A DNA stretch of 64,000 bases, taken from the NCBI RefSeq assembly GCF_022878925.1, contig NZ_CP084627.1, positions 1,240,001-1,304,000 of the forward strand, in the 5' to 3' direction. A program made the position numbers and the translations under genes. Positions 57,329-64,000 of the stretch are shown here, in pieces. The DNA comes from Caballeronia sp. TF1N1. Lineage in GTDB: Bacteria; Pseudomonadota; Gammaproteobacteria; Burkholderiales; Burkholderiaceae. Position 1 is the first letter of the stretch. Each line of letters opens with the position of its first letter. Under the pieces are notes generated by a model. That model was not told where the DNA came from. It saw only the letters and a program-made list of their open reading frames with translations, and ran no database searches.

Positions 57329-57898
57329 ATGAGCGCAGCGAAAACGCCCGCTGCCATACGCCCCGGCGTTAAGGCGTCGGACGAGCATTTCGCCCGTCCG
57401 CTGATCGCGCTGCACTGGCTGATCGCCATCGCCATCATCGCGATGCTGTGCATCGGCTTCTATATGGTCGGCCTGCCGCGCGGGCTGGCCTTCAAGTCGT
57501 CGCTCATCAACTTCCACAAGTCGCTGGGCCTGACCGTTTTCCTGCTGGTGCTGCTTCGAATCGTAGTGCGACTGGTCTACGGCCGGCCGCCTCTACCGCC
57601 GATGCAGACGTGGCAACGCGCCGCCGCGAGCATCACGCAGGCTCTTTTATACGTTGGCATGGTGGCAATGCCGCTCACTGGATACCTCGGTTCGTCGTTC
57701 AACAAGTTCGGCACGCGCTTCTGGGGTGTGCTTCTGCCACAATGGGGCTGGGACGACAAGGCGTTGCGCGGCCTGTTCTTCGGCATCCACGGCTATCTGG
57801 CGTGGATCATGGCCGCGCTGGTCGTCTTGCATTTTCTTGGTGCGTTGAAGCATCAGTTGATCGACCGCGATGGTCTCTTGAGAAGGATGTGGCCATGA
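57329..57898 (+). CDS. Cytochrome b561-type membrane protein
   Basis: A 189-residue membrane protein with four hydrophobic helices and histidines in them ([47 protein letters not shown]), the di-haem b561 pattern. Such proteins move electrons between periplasmic donors and the quinone pool. Between fhcC and pqqB it may serve methanol or formate oxidation. GGAG precedes the ATG. Its stop overlaps the start of a ten-codon ORF that leads into pqqB. Confidence 0.88.
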   Translation: MSAAKTPAAIRPGVKASDEHFARPLIALHWLIAIAIIAMLCIGFYMVGLPRGLAFKSSLINFHKSLGLTVFLLVLLRIVVRLVYGRPPLPPMQTWQRAAASITQALLYVGMVAMPLTGYLGSSFNKFGTRFWGVLLPQWGWDDKALRGLFFGIHGYLAWIMAALVVLHFLGALKHQLIDRDGLLRRMWP

Positions 57899-57927
57899 CG
57901 GCACTGGTTTTGAGCGAGGCGTTATGA
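57895..57927 (+). CDS. Ten-codon ORF bridging cytochrome b561 and pqqB
   Basis: Reads [10 protein letters not shown] then stop. Its ATG overlaps the cytochrome stop (ATGA) and its stop overlaps the pqqB ATG (ATGA). GAAGGA lies eight bases before its start. A ribosome could pass from the cytochrome to pqqB by re-initiation. No homologue is recognised; it may be fortuitous. Confidence 0.35.
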   Translation: MTALVLSEAL

Positions 57928-58853
57928 AGATCCGCGTGCTGGGTTCATCGGCGGGTGGCGGATTTCCGCAATGGAACTGTAATTGCCGCAATTGCGACGG
58001 CGTGCGGCGCGGGACCATTGCTGCCCGAGCACGCACGCAGTCGTCGATTGCGGTCAGCGACAACGGCGAAGACTGGCTGCTCGTGAACGCATCGCCGGAT
58101 ATTCTCGCGCAGATCGCGGCGAATCCTGAACTGCAGCCCGCGCGGCGCGTGCGTGATACCGGAATCGCCGCGGTGATCACCATGGACGCGCAGATCGATC
58201 ACGTCACCGGACTCTTGATGTTGCGCGAGCGCGGCGCACCGCTGCCGCTCTATACGACCGACGCAGTGTGGCAAGACCTTTCCACCGGCTTTCCCATCAC
58301 GTCGATTCTTTCGCATTACTGCGGCGTGGAGCAGCGGCGTATCGCGCTCGATGGCACTTCGCTCACGGTGCCCGAACTGCCGCGTATTGTCGTCGATGCG
58401 CTGCCGCTGTCGAGCAAGGCGCCGCCTTATTCGCCGCATCGCGAGGCGCCCGAGCGCGGCGACAACATCGGCCTTATGTTCACGAATACGGCGACGGGCA
58501 AGCGTGCTTTCTATGCGCCGGGTTTAGGGACACTCGAACCGCATGTGCTCGATGCCATGCGCGAAGCCGACCTGTTGCTCGTCGATGGCACCGTCTGGAC
58601 CGACGACGAGATGATCCGCCTCGGCCTCACGAAGAAAACCGGCGCCGACATGGGCCACCTCGCGCAAAGCGGCGCGGGCGGCATGATCGAGGTGCTGGAT
58701 TCGATCGACCGCGAAAACACGCGCAAGGTGCGCAAAGTGCTCATTCACATCAACAACACCAATCCGATCCTCATCGAGGATGGACCCGAGCGGCGCATAC
58801 TGTCCGAGCACGGCATAGAAGTCGCGCATGACGGCATGACGTTCGAGCTTTGA
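57924..58853 (+). CDS. pqqB: PQQ biosynthesis protein PqqB
   Basis: A 309-residue metallo-beta-lactamase-fold protein. [19 protein letters not shown] at the N terminus is diagnostic; [15 protein letters not shown] and FYAPGLG follow. PqqB hydroxylates the Glu-Tyr intermediate in PQQ formation. Its ATG overlaps the stop of the ten-codon ORF. It opens the pqqBCDE gene group; no pqqA is directly upstream (pqqA is at 47167). Confidence 0.96.
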   Translation: MKIRVLGSSAGGGFPQWNCNCRNCDGVRRGTIAARARTQSSIAVSDNGEDWLLVNASPDILAQIAANPELQPARRVRDTGIAAVITMDAQIDHVTGLLMLRERGAPLPLYTTDAVWQDLSTGFPITSILSHYCGVEQRRIALDGTSLTVPELPRIVVDALPLSSKAPPYSPHREAPERGDNIGLMFTNTATGKRAFYAPGLGTLEPHVLDAMREADLLLVDGTVWTDDEMIRLGLTKKTGADMGHLAQSGAGGMIEVLDSIDRENTRKVRKVLIHINNTNPILIEDGPERRILSEHGIEVAHDGMTFEL

Positions 58854-58869
58854 ATTCCGGAGAAACTGG

Positions 58870-59628
58870 ATGTCCGATTTTCCCGCCACGCCGATGCTCA
58901 ATCCCACGACCGGGCCGATCTTCACCGCGTTGAAGGAAGCCGGCCCCGCCTGGACGCGTGAACAGTTCGAAGAGCAACTGCGCGCGAAAGGCACGGCGTA
59001 TCACATCCACCATCCCTTCAACGTGAAGATGAATAGCGGCGGCTGTTCGCCGGAACAGATTCGCGGCTGGGTGGCGAACCGCTTCTACTATCAGATCAAC
59101 ATCCCGCTGAAAGATGCGGCCGTCATGGCCAATTGTCCCGATCGCGAGACGCGCCGCCGCTGGGTGCTGCGCATTCTGGATCACGACGGTGACGAAGATC
59201 AGCCTGGCGGCATCGAGGCATGGGCGCGTCTGGGCGATGCCGTCGGCCTCTCGCGCGACGATCTCTGGTCGCTCAAGTTCGTGACGCCGGGTGTGCGCTT
59301 CGCCGTCGATGCCTACGTGAATTTCGCGCGTCGAGCGCCGTGGCAAGAGTCGGTGTGTTCGTCGCTCACGGAGATGTTCGCGCCGCAGATACACAAGGAC
59401 CGGCTTGCGACGTGGCCCGAGCACTACAAGTGGATCGAACCGGACGGGCTTGCGTATTTTCGTTCACGCGTGTCGCTTGCGCAGCGCGATGTCGAACACG
59501 GGCTCGAAGTCACGCTCGCGCATTTCAACACGCGCGAGCAGCAACAACGCGCGCTCGACATCCTGCAGTTCAAGCTCGACATCCTCTGGACCATGCTCGA
59601 TTCGATCGAAAAGGCCTTCCCGCAATGA
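58870..59628 (+). CDS. pqqC: Pyrroloquinoline-quinone synthase PqqC
   Basis: A 252-residue all-helical oxidase that carries out the final cyclisation and oxidation giving PQQ. Recognised by [39 protein letters not shown] and [13 protein letters not shown] precedes the ATG, and the stop overlaps pqqD (ATGA). Full length for the family (about 250 aa). Confidence 0.97.
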   Translation: MSDFPATPMLNPTTGPIFTALKEAGPAWTREQFEEQLRAKGTAYHIHHPFNVKMNSGGCSPEQIRGWVANRFYYQINIPLKDAAVMANCPDRETRRRWVLRILDHDGDEDQPGGIEAWARLGDAVGLSRDDLWSLKFVTPGVRFAVDAYVNFARRAPWQESVCSSLTEMFAPQIHKDRLATWPEHYKWIEPDGLAYFRSRVSLAQRDVEHGLEVTLAHFNTREQQQRALDILQFKLDILWTMLDSIEKAFPQ

Positions 59629-59933
59629 GCGACGCCAATCCTCCTCAACGAATCACGGAAGCGGTCGAAGCGCCGGACGACGCGTTGCGCCCGCAACTCA
59701 AGCGCCTGTTTCGTCTGCAATGGGAACCGGCGCAGGACGCGCATGTGCTGCTTTATCCGGAAGGCATGGTAAAGCTCAATCAGAGCGCGGCGCAGATTCT
59801 TTTGCGCTGCGACGGCACGCGCGATATACCGAAGCTCGTCGCCGATCTCGAAGATGCGTTCGGCGCGAGCAATCTCGGTGACGACGTGCGGGCCTTCATT
59901 GCCGGAGCGCGCGCGCGCGGCTGGCTTGCGTAA
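59625..59933 (+). CDS. pqqD: PqqA-binding chaperone PqqD
   Basis: A 102-residue winged-helix-like RiPP recognition element. The core [38 protein letters not shown] and a C-terminal [15 protein letters not shown] are typical. It binds PqqA and presents it to PqqE. The start overlaps the pqqC stop (ATGA), which fixes it; pqqE follows 15 bases later. Confidence 0.95.
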   Translation: MSDANPPQRITEAVEAPDDALRPQLKRLFRLQWEPAQDAHVLLYPEGMVKLNQSAAQILLRCDGTRDIPKLVADLEDAFGASNLGDDVRAFIAGARARGWLA

Positions 59934-59948
59934 GTGCTGGAGTGAAGC

Positions 59949-61148
59949 ATGACTGACTTGTCCGAACCGATTGCCAAGCCGGACCCCGAAGCAGCGGTCA
60001 TTCCGCCGCCGTTGTGGTTGCTTGCGGAACTGACGTATCGATGCCCGTTGCATTGCGTCTTCTGCTACAACCCGGTGAACTACGCGGATCACACGCGCGA
60101 ACTCAACACCGATCAATGGCTCGACGTGTTGCGTCAGGCGCGTGCGCTGGGCGCGGCGCAACTGGGCTTTTCCGGCGGCGAGCCGCTCTTGCGCGACGAC
60201 CTCGAAACACTGGTCGGCGAAGCGCGCAAGCTCGGCTTTTATACGAACCTCATCACGTCGGGCATCGGTCTCACCGACAAGCGTCTCACCGCGCTCAAGG
60301 ACGCGGGGCTCGATCACATTCAACTCTCGTTTCAGGACTCGTCGCAGGAACTCAACGACTTCCTTTCCAGCACGAAGACGTTCGACCTCAAGAAGCGCGT
60401 GGCCGGCATGATCAAGGCGCACGACTTTCCGATGGTGCTCAATTGCGTGCTGCATCGCTATAACCTGCCGCATATCGGACGCATTATCGACATGGCGCTC
60501 GACATGGGCGCGGAGTATCTCGAACTCGCGAACACGCAGTATTACGGCTGGGCGCACGCGAACCGCGCGCAGCTCATGCCGACGGCCGAGCAACTGCAGG
60601 AAGCCGAAGCGGTGGTCGAGCGTTATCGCAAAGAGATTGGCGACCGGTGCAAGATCTACTTCGTCGTGCCCGATTACTACGAGCGTCGTCCGAAGCGCTG
60701 CATGAACGGCTGGGGCTCGGTGTTTCTCGGCATTGCGCCCGATGGCGCCGCCTTGCCTTGTCATACGGCGCGCTCGTTGCCTGGCCTTACGTTCCCCAAC
60801 GTCACGGAGACGCCGCTCAAGGACATCTGGTACGAGAGCGATGCGTTCAATCGATTTCGCGGCTTCGGCTGGATGAAAGAACCCTGCCGCAGTTGCGACG
60901 AGAAAGCGATCGATCTCGGCGGCTGCCGCTGTCAGGCGTATCTGCTGACGCAAGATCCCGCGAACGCGGACCCGGTCTGCGACAAGTCCCCGCATCACGA
61001 GCGCGTGATCGAAGTGGTGCGGGCCGCCACGATGCGTCAGGAGCCGGAAGAAAAACCGATCATGTTTCGCAACGATGCGAATTCGCGGCGCATAGCCGCC
61101 GAATCGCGCGAGAACCATTCGAACAAGAACGGAGAGAGACAACCATGA
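59949..61148 (+). CDS. pqqE: Radical SAM enzyme PqqE
   Basis: A 399-residue radical-SAM/SPASM enzyme. The cluster motif C-x3-C-x2-C is at Cys32, 36 and 39 (YRCPLHCVFCYNP), and SPASM cysteines occur in the C-terminal third (KRCMNGWGS, LPCHTARSLPG, EPCRSCDEKA). It forms the C-C bond between Glu and Tyr of PqqA. The last 45 residues form a charged tail. The stop overlaps the response-regulator ATG (ATGA), so PQQ synthesis and the regulator are translated together. Confidence 0.96.
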   Translation: MTDLSEPIAKPDPEAAVIPPPLWLLAELTYRCPLHCVFCYNPVNYADHTRELNTDQWLDVLRQARALGAAQLGFSGGEPLLRDDLETLVGEARKLGFYTNLITSGIGLTDKRLTALKDAGLDHIQLSFQDSSQELNDFLSSTKTFDLKKRVAGMIKAHDFPMVLNCVLHRYNLPHIGRIIDMALDMGAEYLELANTQYYGWAHANRAQLMPTAEQLQEAEAVVERYRKEIGDRCKIYFVVPDYYERRPKRCMNGWGSVFLGIAPDGAALPCHTARSLPGLTFPNVTETPLKDIWYESDAFNRFRGFGWMKEPCRSCDEKAIDLGGCRCQAYLLTQDPANADPVCDKSPHHERVIEVVRAATMRQEPEEKPIMFRNDANSRRIAAESRENHSNKNGERQP

Positions 61149-61846
61149 CTGCCGACATCGCCGTGCTGCTGGTGGACGATCATGCCGTAGTGCGCGAAGG
61201 CTACAAGCGCTTGCTCGAATTGAGTCCCGACGTGAGCGTCGCGGGCGAGGCGGGCAACGCGGCGGAGGCGTATCAGAAGTTTTGCGCCTTGCAGCCGGAT
61301 GTCGTGGTGATGGACCTTGCGCTGCCCGGCGCGAGTGGAATAGAAGCCATGCGCCGCATGCTCGCGCGCGAGCCGCATGCGCATGTCCTGATCTTCAGCG
61401 TGCACGAGGAAGCCATCTTCGTGCGCCGCGCGCTCGATGCGGGCGCGCGTGGCTACGTCACGAAAGCGAGCGCACCCGATGTCCTGGTCGAAGCGGTACG
61501 CTCCGTCGCGCGGCGCGTGTGTTACCTAAGCCCTGACATATCACAGGCGCTGGCGTTGCGCGCAACCATTCAGGAAGGACCGCCCGGACGTCAGCTTTCG
61601 GCACGCGAATTCGAGGTGCTGCGGCTCTTGGTCCAAGGCTATACATTGCCGAGTATCGCGGAAAAACTCGGCTTGAGTCAGAAGACAGTGGCGAACCATC
61701 AATCCGTGATCCGGCAGAAATTCGGCGCCGATAACGGCGTGCAACTCGCGCAAATAGCAAACCGGCTAGGCCTTCATTTCGCCGACTTCACCGACGCGCC
61801 GTTCGCTCCTTCGTTCAATTCGCTAGGCAACGGCAGTCCCGCCTGA
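61145..61846 (+). CDS. NarL/LuxR-type response regulator
   Basis: A 233-residue response regulator. The receiver domain spans residues 1-125, with Asp11-Asp12 and phosphoacceptor Asp57 (VVVMDLALPG). The LuxR HTH is near 150-210 (LSAREFEVLRLLVQGYTLPS, KLGLSQKTVANHQSVIRQK). It is coupled to pqqE and likely controls PQQ-dependent alcohol oxidation, like the regulators found next to such genes in other bacteria. Its last 73 bases overlap the convergent histidine kinase gene. Confidence 0.9.
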   Translation: MTADIAVLLVDDHAVVREGYKRLLELSPDVSVAGEAGNAAEAYQKFCALQPDVVVMDLALPGASGIEAMRRMLAREPHAHVLIFSVHEEAIFVRRALDAGARGYVTKASAPDVLVEAVRSVARRVCYLSPDISQALALRATIQEGPPGRQLSAREFEVLRLLVQGYTLPSIAEKLGLSQKTVANHQSVIRQKFGADNGVQLAQIANRLGLHFADFTDAPFAPSFNSLGNGSPA

Positions 61847-62811
61847 GCCGGAACGCGCGCGCAAAACAGGAAGCCCGCACCGGGTTGACTGGCGATATGA
61901 AATTCGCCGCCGAGCGCTTCCACGCGTTCGCGCATGCCGATGAGACCCAATCCCATGCGCGGCTTCGCGAGATCGACACCCGGTCCATCGTCGGTCATCG
62001 TCACCACGATCTCGCCTGCCGGCGCACGCGCCAGATAAATCTCGACGCGTGAATCGCGCGCGAATTTCGACACGTTGGTCAGGCCTTCCTGCACGAGACG
62101 GTAGAGCGTGATGTTGAGCGCATCGTTGAGATTGTCGAAGTCGCCATCGACGGCTAGCGTAAACACCGCATCGGGCAAGCGCTCGCGCCAGCCGTCCACG
62201 CAATGTTCGAGTGCGGTCGGCAAGCCGAATTCATCGAGACCGATCGGACGCAGCTTGCGGATCATTCCGCCGATTTCGCGATACACATGCGTCGCGCTTT
62301 GCATGAGCGCAAGCGAAAGACGATGCACTTCAGGCTCGCGTTCGAGCGATAAATCGCGGATGCGCCCCGCATCGAGCGAAATGGCGTTGAGGTACTGACC
62401 CAGTTCGTCATGCAGTTCGCGCGCGAGATGCCGGCGCTCGGTTTCCTGCGCGGCAATGGCCTGACTCGCGAGCCTACGGTTTTCCGCGAGCAGATGCTCC
62501 GCCTCTTCCTCCAGCGCCCGGCGCCGCCGAACTTCACGCTGCGCCTGACGGTAGCGCCGCCACGCGAACCACGCGAAGCCGATTGCGAGCACGACGAGCG
62601 TGGCGGGCAATTCATCGAGCTGGAAACGCTCGGCGCTGCGCGTCCATCGGTAGGTGAACTCGTTGAAGTCGAAGGCCGCGAACAGCATGCCGGCCAGCAC
62701 CGTGATAAGAACGACGCAGGCGAGATCGCTCCATACGGTCGAGCGCATGGAACGCGCGGGCGGGCGTTCGGAGAGCGAGGGAAGAGATTCGTTTGGTATC
62801 ACGGAATGCAT
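61774..62811 (-). CDS. Sensor histidine kinase, NarX/DegS (HisKA_3) type
   Basis: A kinase of about 345 residues. Two membrane helices (about 30-46 and 69-83) bracket a short loop of about 22 residues; no recognisable sensor domain. A coiled linker (85-125) leads to the phospho-acceptor His134 (RELHDELGQY), then an ATPase domain with MTDDGPGVDL and MGLGLIGMRERVEALGG. Start is uncertain: ATG 62811 lacks a clear ribosome site and an upstream TTG at 62925 is possible. It is the likely partner of the convergent response regulator, overlapping it by 73 bases. Confidence 0.85.
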   Translation of the reverse strand: MHSVIPNESLPSLSERPPARSMRSTVWSDLACVVLITVLAGMLFAAFDFNEFTYRWTRSAERFQLDELPATLVVLAIGFAWFAWRRYRQAQREVRRRRALEEEAEHLLAENRRLASQAIAAQETERRHLARELHDELGQYLNAISLDAGRIRDLSLEREPEVHRLSLALMQSATHVYREIGGMIRKLRPIGLDEFGLPTALEHCVDGWRERLPDAVFTLAVDGDFDNLNDALNITLYRLVQEGLTNVSKFARDSRVEIYLARAPAGEIVVTMTDDGPGVDLAKPRMGLGLIGMRERVEALGGEFHIASQPGAGFLFCARVPAQAGLPLPSELNEGANGASVKSAK

Positions 62812-62975
62812 TCTACGCACGGCTTCATCCTCGGGCCCGACACCGTTTGTGCGATTGGGAACGCTTCCCTGCTGAATCGGGAAAAGCTCCCGGTGCGCGC
62901 GCGTGTTCTTATGCGACGCTTTCAATGAAACGAACTTACCTCAAGCCGACATTGCAATAACAAGAGGAGACGACG

Positions 62976-64000
62976 ATGAGAAGCATGCCGCGCGAGCGCA
63001 AGTCAGCGCATCGGTTCAAACCCCGAGCCGGATTGCGGCTCGCGTTCGGCGGTGCGTTCGCCAGCATCACCGTCGGCGCATGGGCGCAGGCGGCAAGCGC
63101 TCCAGAGGTGCCTCCCGCCGTTGTGGCACCGGTCCTCGAAGCGAGTCCGCCGCCGAATACCGACTTGCCCACGGTAGTCGTGGTGGGCACGACACCGCTC
63201 ATCGGCGTCGGCACGCCGCTCGAAAAGGTGCCCGCGAACGTGCAGACCATCAAGGGCAGCCAGATCGACGCGCAGCATTCCCAGACCATCACCGATTATT
63301 TGCAGAAGAACGTCGGCAGCGTCGATATCAACGACGCGCAAGGCAACCCATCGCAGACGGACATTCTCTATCGCGGCTTCACGGCTTCGCCGCTGCTCGG
63401 CACGCCGCAGGGCCTTTCGGTGTTTCTGGATGGCGTACGCATCAACGAGCCGTTCGGCGATGTCGTGAACTGGGACCTGATTCCGCAGGCCGCCATCAGC
63501 ACGATGCAGATCATTCCCGGCTCGAACCCGACGTTCGGCTTGAACACGCTGGGTGGCGCAATCGCGGTGACGACGAAGAACGGCCGGGACAACCCTGGCG
63601 GCGCGGTGGATGTGAGCTTCGGTTCGTTCGGCCGCAAGGTGGCGCAGTTCGAACAAGGCGGGTTGATCGGCGATCATCTCGACTACTACTTCACGGCCAA
63701 CATCACGAACGATAACGGCTGGGCGGCGCAGAATTCTAGCCGCTTGCGCCAGGCCTTCGGCAAGCTGCGCTACACCGACGCCGATACGACGATCTCCCTT
63801 TCGATGGGCGGTGCGGACAACACGCTAAACGGCTCGCAGACGATCCCGCGCTCGTTCCTCAACAACTTCAAGCAAGCCTATACGTTCCCAGATACCAACG
63901 AGAATCAGGTCGGCTATATCACGCTGTCGGCGGATCGTTACATCACGCCGAACATCCAGTTGAGCGGCAATCTGTACTACCGTCACTATCGCAACAAGAA
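62976..64000 (+). CDS. TonB-dependent outer-membrane receptor (3' part outside window)
   Basis: The first 341 residues are visible. A signal region ends near residue 40 (GAWAQAASA). The plug domain is clear: KVPANVQTIKGSQID, then the DILYRGFTASPLLGTPQGLS and VFLDGVRINEPFGDVVNW segments. The beginning of the beta-barrel follows. GAGGAG precedes the ATG. It sits next to pqq and two-component genes in a lanthanide-methanol region, so uptake of a lanthanide chelate or PQQ is possible; a ligand cannot be read from the sequence. Divergent from the histidine kinase. Confidence 0.88.
   Translation, partial: MRSMPRERKSAHRFKPRAGLRLAFGGAFASITVGAWAQAASAPEVPPAVVAPVLEASPPPNTDLPTVVVVGTTPLIGVGTPLEKVPANVQTIKGSQIDAQHSQTITDYLQKNVGSVDINDAQGNPSQTDILYRGFTASPLLGTPQGLSVFLDGVRINEPFGDVVNWDLIPQAAISTMQIIPGSNPTFGLNTLGGAIAVTTKNGRDNPGGAVDVSFGSFGRKVAQFEQGGLIGDHLDYYFTANITNDNGWAAQNSSRLRQAFGKLRYTDADTTISLSMGGADNTLNGSQTIPRSFLNNFKQAYTFPDTNENQVGYITLSADRYITPNIQLSGNLYYRHYRNK

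Noticed and set aside
59424-61142. 572-codon open frame on the minus strand across pqqC-pqqE
   Set aside because: Low-complexity Arg/Ala/His composition and complete overlap with three recognised pqq genes; a shadow frame.

Overview
This 64-kb window is high-GC chromosomal DNA from a member of the Burkholderiales. Gene content and protein style suggest the Paraburkholderia/Caballeronia group, but that is inferred from recognisable families and not from a marker gene. Almost all of it is coding. No tRNA, rRNA, CRISPR array, insertion sequence or phage gene was seen.

Region 1 (1-9.4 kb) is a phosphonate locus. The carbon-phosphorus lyase genes phnGHIJK run leftwards and leave the window inside phnK. 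The divergent unit phnF - 2H phosphoesterase (DUF1045) - phnN runs rightwards. A CHAD-domain gene separates it from the leftward transporter operon phnCDE. A near-identical 14-bp sequence lies upstream of both phnG/phnF and phnC and fits a HutC-type PhnF operator.

Region 2 (9.4-16 kb) is accessory metabolism: a LysR regulator divergent from a homoserine-dehydrogenase-like/SAF oxidoreductase and an MFS importer, then a Pr6Pr membrane protein and a TetR-MFS pair.

Region 3 (16-37 kb) is the start of a C1 island. A leftward operon of about 8 kb begins with xoxF, the lanthanide-type PQQ methanol dehydrogenase. It continues with xoxG, xoxJ, a secreted unknown, a CbbR-like LysR gene, two metallo-beta-lactamase-fold proteins flanking a SoxYZ-like carrier, and an EthD-family gene, and ends at a strong terminator. 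Rightwards lie pterin dehydratase, beta-RFAP synthase, mtdB, an ATP-grasp gene, mch, a RimK-like ligase, a CitG-like gene and fae. These are followed by a FolB-like aldolase gene, a sigma-54 activator, dmrB and a DHPS-like gene, so both the tetrahydromethanopterin (H4MPT) C1 enzymes and cofactor-synthesis genes are present. A small Phd/PIN toxin-antitoxin pair follows.

Region 4 (38.6-46.8 kb) is a Calvin-Benson-Bassham operon transcribed leftwards: cbbL-cbbS (red-type form I RuBisCO), cbbX, fructose bisphosphatase, phosphoribulokinase, transketolase and aldolase.

Region 5 (47-64 kb) holds an isolated pqqA, methanofuran-synthesis genes (mfnB, E, F, D, plus DUF447 and HisA-like genes), fhcBADC, a cytochrome b561, pqqBCDE, a NarL-type response regulator with a convergent overlapping histidine kinase, and the start of a TonB-dependent receptor.

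Together the genes describe autotrophic methylotrophy. XoxF with PQQ oxidises methanol; Fae, MtdB, Mch and FhcABCD carry the C1 unit to formate; CO2 made from formate (formate dehydrogenase is not in this window) would be fixed by the CBB cycle. The most interesting unexplained points are the regulatory wiring (CbbR-like LysR in the xox operon, sigma-54 activator and possible -24/-12 sites, shared PhnF operators), the SoxYZ/MBL module, and several tiny translationally placed ORFs.
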